The translations under genes and the position numbers were made by a program. Positions 1-11,200 of a stretch of DNA of 64,000 bases are shown piece after piece. Positions within the stretch are counted from its first letter, which is position 1. Every line of letters begins with the position of its first letter. A model generated the notes under the pieces. It did not search any database and was not told the origin of the DNA. It saw only the letters and a list, made by a program, of their open reading frames with translations. Origin of the DNA: Pleurotus djamor (Eukaryota > Basidiomycota > Agaricomycetes > Agaricales > Pleurotaceae). Where the stretch lies: the NCBI GenBank assembly GCA_029747585.1, contig JAPEVF010000012.1, forward strand, positions 111,726-175,725. The letters run 5' to 3'.

Positions 1-1841
1 GAAGGCAGCTNGTCATCTACGACATCAANCGAACNTCCGGTCCCACGAAAGTTATAACCTTGGATGATGCGAGCACGGGCGACATCAGTGCCATTAGTTC
101 CAGCCCATTCAGTAAATCTTTGGTGGCCATGATTACCACCAATGGGAACCTCGGACTGGTAGACATGGACAAGGAGAAAGGGTGAGCCCGCATATACAAC
201 CAATTTCGAAACCTCTCTGAGATCACAATTTAGATTATTCCGTACTCTCGACTTGGGCATCGAATTGACTTGCATCTCATTCTCTCCCGAGGGCGCCTCT
301 ATCTACCTTGGCACCTGTGACGGAAGGGTGCTTGTGGTTGACTTGCGGGCATTAGAAAAGCCACCAAAGGAAGTCTCTGTGAACGGTGACAGGAAACCGA
401 TCAGATACATAATCGTTCAAGTACGTAGCAACGTTTGTTTTCAAGGCTTCGCGCTTATAATTGATCAGGGAAAATCATCAACGTCCGAGTCACGGACGTC
501 GACTACGCCTGGTTCCAGCAAATCCATTTCGAGCTCAAGTGCCAAACGTCTTCCACCTACATCCAGCAAGACAGCCACTGGCAAGTCACCGGCCAAAGCT
601 GCTCCTTTAAAGAAGGAACCATCGGCTCCCCGTGTCGCGAGAAAGGTATCTGCGAAAGAATCTCTCAATGTCTCTAACGATAGTCAAGTTTCTGGTCAGT
701 CTCAACCCGTGAATCAAGAGTGGTCGATGCTAATGTCACCTTAGTCCAATTAGATGGTCTTAACACTTTCAAGCCTGGTTCTACGTCAAAGGAGACGGGC
801 TCTCCACGTAGCACTCACATATCAAGAACAACACCCCCAGGTGTCAAAGCCTCGCCCAAAGTCCCCAGTCGCGTTGCAGCCAGCGCAAAGGTTTCCAAAG
901 TCGCATCACCTGTGAGGGCTTCCAAGGATGTACCCCGCAAGCCTAGGACGTTACCAACGAATTTGCGCAAACAACCTGGACCGACCGTTCCACCTTCTTC
1001 CTCTCTTGAAGTACCCTCTGAAGGCGCGTCGCGGCCTGCTTCAAGGCAAAGAGCTACCTCTTCTGCTAGCCGGACAGCGTCCGAGACCGTATCAATCTCG
1101 TCTACATCATCCAAGTTGTTTTCAGCCACTTCCAGAAAGAGTTCAGCCTCGTCACGCCCACCTTCATCAGTATCTTGCCGACCTACCTCCCCTGCACCTT
1201 CGGTTGTCCCATCTGTCCAGTCTCGCAAAGTTAGCACCGCAAGTTCACGGGCGACAAATCGGACACCATCGCCTGATCTCCCTGGTATTGGACTCGATCC
1301 TTCCACACCCATCCCCGCAAACAAGAAACGAACGGCATTTGGCAACCTTGGTCTGGGCACGCCAGAGGTGAAGCGATGGATAGACGCGGGCAACGAACCA
1401 GTCAAGGGAGATAAGGGGAAGGGGAAGGTCGTTGACTTCATGCCAGAGAATATCCAAGACCACGATGAGGACGATGAGGACAAGGAGAACGACGGGGAAC
1501 GCAGTTTGGTAATCTCGCCTCTTCGTCCTGGTATTTCTCGCGATGAGTGGGCACCTGTGCCTTCACCGACCCGTTATCCAATACCTTCCTCCCCGAATGT
1601 GCATGCCTCAGGCCCAGCACACGAATTGTTACGCACAATCGTCAAGGACGTGATGTATGACTTCCAGCAAGAGACTCGTGGTGAAATGATGGGGCTGCAT
1701 CTGGATTTAGTCAGGATGGGGCGAAGTTGGAAGAAAGAGTTGAGAGAGGTCATGGCAGAGTATGTTAGTGACCTGAAGGAACTGAAAGAGGAGAATTCAA
1801 GGTTGAGGGCGGAGAATGATCGTTTGCGCAGGGGCTATTGA
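1..1841 (+). CDS. NEDD1/GCP-WD-like WD40 protein, 5' part missing
   Basis: The gene is open at the left edge, so its N-terminus and most of its WD40 blades lie outside the window. The visible start reads as WD40 repeat sequence (LVIYDIK, then ISFSPEGASIYLGTCDG), followed by a long Ser/Pro/Lys-rich disordered region and a C-terminal coiled coil ending in LKELKEENSRLRAENDRL. Introns are inferred near 187-233, 421-469 and 695-750; joining across them keeps the frame. The order of WD40 propeller, basic disordered linker and short C-terminal helix is that of NEDD1, which tethers gamma-tubulin ring complexes at spindle poles. The assignment rests on architecture and the C-terminal helix (LLRTIVKDVMYDFQQE), not on a full-length comparison. 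Another WD40 scaffold protein remains possible. Confidence 0.6.
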
Positions 1842-2014
1842 TCCTCGAGGGAGCCATGCCCCATGTATTTACATTCACACTCGTTTGTTTCCTATTGTTC
1901 AATTACTTTTCAATAGCGATGGTACATATATGACATAACATAAGGGAAGCCGATGGTGTATGGTGCATGAGGATAAATCATTACAAAAGGGAGAGAGGAC
2001 AANGAACTAGTCGA

Positions 2015-4020
2015 CTAATCCTTGTCCGCATTCTCCATCTGACGACGTTTGCGCGAGCCAGACCTAGAGAAACATTGAGAGATCAGACTGGATTGCCAAA
2101 GTGAGAGAGAGAAGATACGCACGCATCCGTGTCTAAACCTCGTTTCCGACCGCTCTTGGCCTCGTCCAAGAATTGGTCAAGACCAAAGACATCACCCGTG
2201 TCCTTCTCGAATTGCACAGGTCCTTCGCGAACTTCCTGATCNTTGGCNCCCTCGAACCCAACCTTAGCCCGTCCCAGACCAAAGCGATCATTNTCGAGCG
2301 CCTTGCCGATGCCCTCATCCGTGCCACCACCAAACGACTCCTCGTTACCCTCAGCCATATCTCCTCTTGCCTTATAGATAGCAGCAGCAGCAGTTGAACC
2401 ATGGAACAAAGGTTTGTCATAAAGATTGTACGCATCGTCGTCCGCGAATGTGTTCGACAAGGATTCCTGGTTGAATAACCGCGAATCGAGCATAGACTCC
2501 TTCGTCATCGTCGGTTTCGCCAGGCCCAAAGCAATCTTCTCNGAGATATCGCGGTTTTGTTGACGTGCGAGCATCTTCGCNCTTTGNTCCGTNCCCATNT
2601 TGTTCATCCTCATCTCCCGCTCCCGTTCTCTTCGTTTCTCTTGNCTCATTTGATCACGTATCTTTTGAGCNTCTTCATCCTCGGCGGTGTCGTCTGATGC
2701 TTGCGAGGCACTGTCGTCTTCGCTGTCGCTACCNTAGTCAGCAAGTTTNGCGGCCATCTTCGCGCGACTTTCAGCNGTAGGCTTGGGAGGNGCACCACGT
2801 TCTTCACGAGCACGCTGNGCAAGCATACGAAGATTCTCNTCTTTGGCCTCCTTCTCCTTTTGCGAAAGCTTCTGCTGCATGAGGGCACGTTGACGAACTT
2901 CCTCGCGAGCGTGTCGGTCAGCGACATAGAGGGCTTCTGAGAATTTGGCGAATCCGTCGTTGATGTGAACCTAGAGNAAACAAAGTTAGCTGAATCAAAA
3001 GATAGTTGGATGTTCTCACATCCTGCAATCCTCTTCCATCGGCAGCCAGACGCTTATCGAGAGGGATGGTGAAACCCTTGTTGTTCTTCCAATTTGAGAT
3101 GCACGGGGGTATCATCCATTCTTTCTGTTCAGCTGCCGTAGCCTTTCGAGGTGGACTCCGAAGAACGGGCGGCGGAGGACTAGGAGGACCTCGTGGAATT
3201 TTCTTATGTTTGAACCGTGGNGGCTCCAAGGGATCCTCGACAATTTCCGACATTTTGATGATGCGCTGTTTGAGGCCTTGAGACCCATTTTGTTGACCTG
3301 GTGTGTAGCGGATGAAGGAGGTCTTTCCTTGGGCGTCTGGTACATTCTTGGGTTGCGCGGCTTTTATCTTTCCGTTGACGAGTTTCTCCAAGGCAGCACG
3401 AGTTTTGTCAGCAGTGGCTTGAACCTCTTCCTCNGACGGCCGTTCCATGAGACGAGCATCGTCGTCNAAGTCCTTTCGATGGTGTAGGGGAACTAGGTCC
3501 TTGAACTGTGATTGGATGATTTTGCCGTCTCTCTGACCCTGNCGTGCAATGGCATCGTAGCGGACGTTTCCTTCACTGTCGACTTGGAGTGCGAGTGTGT
3601 TTCCGGATGANGCCTTTGAAGTGCCAAGTTGNGAGCGCCAGGTTCGTTATAAAGCAAGGGAACTGACCTTCTTGCGACCCATTTCCAAAGGATATTGAGC
3701 AACATGGCACTCAGGATATGCACCACCGTCCCCTGGTCAAGTCGGTCANTCAGAGATAGGTAAAGAAGAGAAAGACGGCGCACCATAGTCTTCCTGCGAT
3801 GTAGGTTTCCATCCTGCTCGCTGACCGTACGGTGGGACGACTAATCGAACAACAACTTGAGATGAGGTAGAAGCTTGCTGTTCTGGGACTTGAACATCGT
3901 CNTCGTCGTCTTCGACGATGGGTGCGTGTATCGGTGTTGGAAGGAGGCTATTCTGTAGTTGAGTCCCGGTTTCTGAGAGAGAAAAGAGAGCAGAAAGACG
4001 TACGCTGCGAGAGTCGCCAT
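2015..4020 (-). CDS. SNW1: SNW/SKIP-domain splicing factor (Prp45/SNW1)
   Basis: This is a spliceosome component and transcription coregulator of the SNW/SKIP family, acting in the nucleus in the activated spliceosome. The family signature SNWKN is present (PPCISNWKNNKGFTIPLDKR), preceded by the conserved stretch with KIPRGPPSPPPPVLRSPPR and followed by an Arg/Glu-rich helical region and the C-terminal SRLFNQ / YNLYDKPLF segment. The start at 4020 begins MATLAA and is interrupted after six codons by an intron (about 4002-3973). A short last exon (2015-2063) after an intron at 2064-2122 supplies a basic tail, SGSRKRRQMENADKD, which could be a nuclear localisation signal. The N characters fall mostly at third codon positions. 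The gene is divergent from the flavin oxidoreductase gene at 4403. Confidence 0.93.
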
Positions 4021-4402
4021 TTGCNATNGACTTGGNCAAGGATGAAGGAGAGAGNNTGATGCGAAGGTCACAAAGTCACATTGAGTCACAGTCCCCCTAA
4101 CTTTGCCAANNNCNCNNNNNNNTCATCCACATCGANCAGCGCTGTGAACACAACCTCTTCTCCATCCAACATCAATGACTCATGATTTTTTTCACCGCTT
4201 GTCATCTCTCACATAAAGACTGCGTGCGCTGTAAACGGTCACCATACGTGGCTCACCAAAGTCCCATAACGCATTAGGCATCCGCAGAATTCCCACTCAC
4301 ATCATCCGATCTGCTGACTGATGTCGCCAAATCTCATCATAAATAGCCCACCGGACATCGATATGCTTTGATCTNATATCTTCCTAAACTCTTACTTCCT
4401 AA
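4021..4402. promoter_or_regulatory. Divergent intergenic region, SNW1 / flavin oxidoreductase
   Basis: This 382-nt gap separates two divergently transcribed genes and presumably holds both promoters. It contains a run of N characters near 4110-4123, which suggests high allelic divergence or an unresolved indel. No ORF or RNA gene could be supported in it. Confidence 0.5.
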
Positions 4403-6406
4403 ATGCCGGGGCTCAATGGCTGGCATCGCGGCGAACGCGCCATTCAACAGAAACTCGGGCATGCAGATACGATGGCGGCTGCTTTTATGTGGATACAGAG
4501 CGAGATGCCCGAGCAGCATAGGGAGTTTTACTCGAATCGACTCCCTTTCGTACCAGTAACGACACTGGATAAAATGGGCAGACCATGGGGATCTATTCTC
4601 GCTGGCCATGACGGCCAACCTGGCTTCATTCAGAGTCCCAACGAGTCTAAACTTGTGATAAATGCACGTCTCTGGGATGGCGACCCACTCCTCGAGAATT
4701 CCAATTTGTATGAGGCCGGTCNACCTATGTTGGCTGCAGGCATCGGGGTGGAGTTTACAACGAGAAGGAGGAACAAGTTCGCAGGCCAGGTCACTAGCCT
4801 TCGACGATCAGAGAAGGACATCAGTCTTGAGCTATTTGTAGACGAAGCTATAGGGTATGTGTGCGAATGATTCTTACTCGGGGTTTCTAACATTGAAGTC
4901 TACTAGGAATTGTCCAAAGTACATCAATGTCCGTGATCTTATCGCACATCCCAACACCTCTCCCAAGATATTGCACAACGTTCATACNCTTACATCGGNT
5001 GAGCGACTACCAGATGAAATTATNCGCTTCATNCAGGAGGCNGANACCGTNTTCATCGGNTCANCGTACGTTGCGCCGAAGGACGATGCTACCAANTTTC
5101 CCTCNCATGTTGGNATGAACCAGCGTGGNGGTCGACAAGGNTACATNCGCGTNNTACCCTCCGANTCANGGACNGTAGTNCTGCCNGACTACTCNGGTAN
5201 NTNCTNCTNNTNNATNNNCGNGTNATCAATNTCTAANNGNATGNTTCTACAGGCAATCGNCTNATGACTTCNCTGGGTAACATCGAAGCAACCCCACTNG
5301 CCTCGCTCACCTTCGTCTCCTTCACCACCGGTGATGTCTTGTACCTCACTGGNGAGGCNAAGACANTNGTCGGCGCAGATGCCCACAGAATCATGCCATT
5401 CCAACCAACACTCACNACTGTNAAAACAACTGGATACANNCTCGTNTTGGATGCCCTNCCAGTNCGACANCGANCGGGTACNCTTGTCGAGCGNAGCCTT
5501 TACAGTCCCCCAATCCGTTTGCTAGCCGAAGAAAAGTCGTCGTCAGCTTCCTCNATNAATATNGATAACCCGAGTACTGCGACGCTCGCGAAGGTCAAGC
5601 TTCTGGCTCCAGACCTCGCTACCTTCGTATGGACTCTGCCAGAACCTTTGCACTTCGCACCGGGGCAAGCAGCTATAATGGATTTTACGCCCTTCCTGGG
5701 CCGCGAAGCCTATCATCATATGGCCCCAGGGAAACCCACCTCAGTCAACGACGACCGCATTCGCACATGGACTATCTCCAGCGCGCCCTCGAAGACTGAG
5801 CGTGTCTATGAATTGACCATGCGAGAGAAACCTGGCGGNGCTGTGACCGGGGCTTTGTTTTCTATGGCCCGCAAGATTAGCGAGTTCAAACCCGAGCTNC
5901 TGGATGATATGTCCCCGTTGGATATTGGTGTCAANCTACTCGGTGTGTCNGGAGACTTNACTCTTCCGGAGAATCCTCCCCCTTCGTGCCTCTGGATCGC
6001 CGGAGGCATCGGGATAACACCTTTCTTGAGTATGCTGTCGTCAGCGCGGCTAGCCGCTCTTAACGGCCCCCCGGTGAAGATTACCTTGGTTATATCTTCC
6101 CGAGAGCCAGATGTTCTACTCGATCTCGTCTCTGCGAGTTTGTCTGAAGAAGGACGAGACCGTATTTCGTTGTCTATCCATACATTTGGACCGACGCCGC
6201 CTCGTAGTCCCCTCGACTCCCGTTACACACTTGCTTCTCATAGTGGGCGTATCAATCAGCCATTTTTCGAATCAATAGGGAAGGAACTTCTTTCCTCGAT
6301 GATCTATTTGTGTGGGCCACTTGCTTTCGAAACGGCCGTTTTGGAGGCGCTTGGTCCAACGGGGGTGGATACCACGACAGTACGGAGGGAGAACTTTGTG
6401 TATTAG
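4403..6406 (+). CDS. PNPOx-like FMN-binding / FAD-NAD(P) oxidoreductase fusion
   Basis: Three exons (4403-4854, 4907-5196, 5253-6406) encode a two-part flavoprotein. The first half resembles the pyridoxamine-5'-phosphate-oxidase-like split barrel of flavin reductases (GRPWGSILAGHDGQPGF, then GNCPKYINVRDL across the first intron). The second half is a ferredoxin-reductase-type module: an FAD-binding segment with RTWTISSAP, a nucleotide-binding segment with LWIAGGIGITPFLSML, and a terminal CGP motif (IYLCGPLAFE) followed by a short tail ending in NFVY. No 2Fe-2S cysteine cluster is visible at the C-terminus, unlike phthalate-dioxygenase reductases. The substrate is unknown; a soluble NAD(P)H-dependent oxidoreductase is the safe reading. 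Exon 2 and the second intron are unusually rich in N characters. Confidence 0.8.
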
Positions 6407-6591
6407 ACGTACTTGTAATACTACATTAGCGTTTCCAACCTGCCTGTCTTCCAAATGTAACTCGCATTCTCAGCAACTACCCCGCCGGGCAAACCTGTTC
6501 AAATCAAACACACCGGCAATTTCAGGGGCAAATTTTGTCGCTCAGGAGCCTTTTCCTCTCATACCACACACGCCTTTGCCTCCGTCAACCC

Positions 6592-8114
6592 ATGTCCGTC
6601 CCAGATGCAGGCCCCAGTATCCCAGAGAAGGCCCCATCTCCAAGTGCATCTGGCATCCGCACGGTCCTCCGCTACACCGGAATACCACCTTCGTGGCTAG
6701 ACAAACGACCCAAACTCCCTTCTCGCAACTGGCTCATTTTTCTTTCCGTCACTTCGTCCGTCACTGGTTATTACATCTACGACCGTCAGAAATGCAAACG
6801 GATACGACAGGAATACGTAGATAGAGTGAAGCATCTCGCGGAGGAGCCTATTGACACTATGGGATTGGCACGGAAGGTCACGGTGTATGGCGCGAAGTGG
6901 CCCGGAGACGAGGATTATGACCAGGGCATAAAATACTTCCGCAAGTACATAAAAGTGCGTTTCCTCAATGCAAGTCTAGNTTCAATCATCTGGTGCTTAC
7001 ATTCTTGCTCTAGCCTGTTCTTGTCGCAGCTGCNGTCGACTATGAGATGGTCACCGGTAAGCGACACGGAGAAATAGCGCGTCGCGTTGCGGATGATATC
7101 AAAACACGTCGAAGACTCGACATGGGGGTTGACGAACGTCCGGAATATAATATGGCCATACCGACGCTCAAATCTCCGGAGGAACAGCGTGCCAACGAGC
7201 TCAACGGTGGTATCGTCCTTGTCGGACGACCTACCTTCAAAGAGTTTATGGCTGGCCTGCAGAGAGGCTGGACCGATGGTTTGGAGAAGGTGGACGCAGA
7301 AGAGGCTCTCTCCGCGGAACTGGAGAACGACGGCAAATTCGACGAGCCTGAACTACCGACCGATGCAATGGAGACGTCTTCCGACCCACCAGCAACCTCT
7401 ATTCCTCCCACTGCTATATTTTCCCCCTTGNAGCAACTNCAGCAACCAAAACCCGCACCGAAGCCCAGTCCTTCAGCGATACCCAGCCATCTCAATGCAC
7501 CTCCCCTCGTTATACCCCAACTTCCGCCCCTTCTCCTNGTNCCATTCATGGACTATATCGGCTGGCGACAGATTCCTCTAATGATTTGGGATTTCTTNAA
7601 CCAACGACAAAAGGTTCAAGCTGGAGCTGAAGCCGCATACCGCCTGATCAAGCAACAGACGCGACCATTCGAAGNACCCGAAGAAACGGCTCAGCCACTG
7701 TTTGCTGATATCACGACGTCTTCAGTAGTCTCCTCCAAAGGTGACCTCGACTTTGCGAAGGATGCAGAGCCCTACTACTCGATCTCCCCAACTTATATCC
7801 CTAGCGATATAGAAAAGGCACGCAAGAAGTACTATGATGCACTGCCAGCCAAGCTCATCNTCGCTCGTGCCCTCGCTCGCAACGAACGTGAACCTACGAA
7901 AGAAGAGATTGCCAACCCTCCTCCCACCGAAGTCGAACTACGAGCGGAGCGACTGCGAAAAGAACTACGCTGGAGAAGAGATCTGGACGGCTGGAAAATT
8001 GTCAGCCCCAACTCAGACGTAGCTTGGGATTCCCGGTTCAAGGACGCCTTGAATGTCTTTGTTGACCCACCATCCGATGGTTCCACGCCGGAAGATGCTA
8101 GACCTTCATCTTAA
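6592..8114 (+). CDS. TIM54: Mitochondrial inner membrane translocase subunit Tim54
   Basis: Two exons (6592-6954 and 7014-8114) are joined by a 59-nt intron that leaves KYIK/PVLVAAAVDYE in frame. Tim54 is part of the TIM22 carrier translocase in the mitochondrial inner membrane. Recognisable features are the single N-terminal membrane segment (NWLIFLSVTSSVTGYYIY, about residue 45), the family block KVTVYGAKWPGDEDY, and the extension GKRHGEIARRVADDI. A long hydrophilic domain facing the intermembrane space follows, with a Pro-rich linker in the middle. An ATG 57 nt upstream (6535) is in frame, but the MSVPDAGP start gives the shorter tail before the membrane segment usual for the family. The gene is convergent with HFM1 at 8225. 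Confidence 0.85.
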
Positions 8115-8224
8115 TTGTTATCATGACATATAATCACCCCCATCTTATATCGCTGCGTATAATTGATTTATTGGAGTAGTATTGGAGTATAGAGATGTCT
8201 AGAGAACATTGACAACTTTTGATT

Positions 8225-11200
8225 CTATTCATCGACGATTTCAACAGCACCACTATCAAACCATGCATCCAGCTCGGCGAATTCATCAGGGTCGTCCATT
8301 GCTTCCATCGGGGGTTCGTAAGCATTGTCCATAGGCAGCACCTCGGGCTTTTCAATCACAGAATGTTCACGACGTAGTCGCTGTCGCAAGGCAGGCTGAG
8401 GAGAAGGCACGACTTCGATGGAGGTCCAGTCTAATTCAAAACTCAGATCGTCTGCTCGCGAATCCTGTGGTCTTCGGTAAGGTTCGGTGTACGTCGGAAG
8501 GTCCTCGTGTAAGAATAACGGCTCCTCAGTGACAGTCGGGTATTCGTGGTTGAATTCATGTGGGGGAGAGAATTGTCCAACAGGGAAAGCAAGACCGGGC
8601 GACGGGAAGCGACCACTATCACTGGCGGGACCTCGAATCTCGTCGGAAGGGAGCGAGGCGATGAGTGCGTCCATTTGGGGGTTGGCAAATTCAGCGTCTG
8701 AAAGCGATTCGTGAGCCCGGCCTTCACTACTTGGCATCTTCAGTAGATCGTAGACTTCCGGGAGGTCGTCATCGTCCTCGATGTCTTCATTGATGTCAAC
8801 AAGAGTAGACGTAGACGTATCCGGGTCCTTCAGGTCAGCCAGTACAAGGTCCATTTTCGGTAGTGTCCTTTTCTTAGGCTTGCGGATCTCAGGCGATGGA
8901 GATTGTTCAAGCCGAATGCGTTTGTCCTTTGTGAGCCCCAGATTCTTAGCGACGTTTTGTTTTTTCATGCAACGCTTCCAGTCTGTCCAGCACGGTCCGA
9001 CCATGAGAGTACGAGGGCGGTTCCTTTTCTGCAGGTCTGGTCCCCGATGTGTTCTCATCTTCGTGCTTCCGCTTTTTGGATTTTGGAGGGTCGGCGAGAC
9101 CATCTCGACAACTAGGGGGCGTCGAGTTAGGCGAATAATCATGGTAGGTCCACTTACCAAAGATGTCGACATTTAGTTTTATCTTTGCACGCATGATTAC
9201 ACCTAGATTTTCCGCGTTGATGATACTGATATCGGGGGAGATGAATGCACCCACGAATAATTTCCGTTGGGCAACTTAGTGGGAGTGGGTGCCTTGAAGA
9301 TTGAGACGGGAGCCCTATCGGTGCCTATTGCTACGTGGTCATTTTTTGCAGCGGGAGGGTTCTCGACGTGGTGCGATACCTTTGGACGTTAGATCCTTTA
9401 CATCGACTTCGACGAGGGTGTCTTCTACGTCCATGTTCCAAAAATCTGGATCGTTTTCAAGTCCTTCAAGGTCTTGCTCCTTTTTTGCCATGGTTCAGTA
9501 CTCGACCTAGACATAGAGAACGACACACCACAGAAGTCAATGGGCGCGTGTCCATTGTAGGATATTCCTCGCCAGGTACGTTCGGCTTATATGATTCGGT
9601 CACAGTTACTCCAGCCATGGATTCCTACACGTAAAACTTTGATTAGCCAGCACGACCAAGTCAGCTCATAACAGACGGACGCATGAAATGACAACCAAAA
9701 TACTTTGACTCGGTTTTGACAGGTACGCCGTCAGGTCGAAGGTCTTCTTTTCCTTGAGGAGAGACGTGCTGCTAAAGGTCAGTATCTCTGACCCTGTCTT
9801 GTGCTAACTGGACGCACGGAATTCGACGGTAGTCAATGAAGTCCAAATCAGTAGAGATCGCCAATACAGAGGTCATGTTAGCACCCGCAGCTTTGAGCTT
9901 TTTTGATTTATGGGGTTTGCTCCACTCCGTATCGAGCCCACAATGAACAGTAAGGCAAACCTTGAGGAGGGCGCGATGAGTAAATCATCTAAAAGCCAGG
10001 AAAGCACTAACTTCAACTGGCTTCGCCCCTCGATACGTAGAGACAGATATCTCTGACAGCTTGAGTGAGTATTTCGGGAACTCTTTGAGCGAGTTGATGA
10101 GATCAAGACCAAATGGAGGTCTGCGGTTGAGCAACTAGTAAGAGTAGAGTATTAGATCAATTCCAGAGGAACAACGACGAAATACAGTTTCGATTCTCAG
10201 AGTATCTTGGCTCCGTAAAGAATCGATTGTAGTGACACCATGTTCTGCCAGAACCTAGAAAGAGTCAAGAGACATATCGTATGAACGTTTATACAAATAC
10301 CGACCTTCAATCTACACGAGGAGCTAAGCAAAGGACAGCTAGGGCAGAGTAACACTCACGATTTCTCTCCGATCTGTTCAATCTGTCTGAGAACAACGGG
10401 GCGATCTTCCCAAGCTTTGGCGGATAGACAACGAAGACTTGAAGGGAATTTCAGTGTCACCGTCATCAAAGCGACTGAATACCTACAGTTCCAATCCAGC
10501 TTTGATCTGAGCTCCCTGTTTCTTCGCGATGGCAGTTTCAACGATCGCTGTGAGTTCGTTCAAACTTAGGCGTTAGTATAGTAGGTGCTAGAGTAAACCG
10601 AGCCCACCTCGAGCAATACGTGAAACATGCCGAAAGATCAAAAGTGCTTCCAAGTTCGGTTGGCTATCCACACTCTTGTAGTCCGGCGAATTGAGAGATA
10701 TACCACCCAAGATGGCTTGCATTAGTAAGAAAACTTTGTCTGCTGCCTTATCCAGCTTCTTGATTGTGTATCTAATGTCGTTGTGTTGTCTCAACCTGTT
10801 GAGGGGCTAAAGGATTGAGAGTATACGGTGAACGTTCGGTACAGATCAGGATAGGAAGTCAATGATCTTACCGCTTTTTCCGAGGTACGCATCTTAATAT
10901 CTGAGAACCTGGGTGGTGCGTCACAAGGGGACCATGAAGGGCGATGGCAACACCAACTTACTCTTCAGACGCGGCGAGCATTTCCATCTAGGGAACATAA
11001 TGACGTGACAAGAGTTTTGGGCTCTGACAAAGTACTGACCGTTTCCCTGAAGCTAACACGTTCTGGCAGGGCCAGAATGAGTTCCATCTTTCATATGCAT
11101 ATCAGTTGTAAATCTTTCAGAATTCAAGCCTGATGGACCTACGGTTTTCTGGCGTATATAAAACTGTGGGAGATGATCAACGCTCAAAAATCGGCATTCT

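Noticed and set aside
815..1483. Open frame of 222 codons on the minus strand
   Set aside because: It lies opposite the Ser/Pro-rich linker of the NEDD1-like gene and shows only low-complexity sequence; the plus-strand frame continues into a convincing coiled coil.
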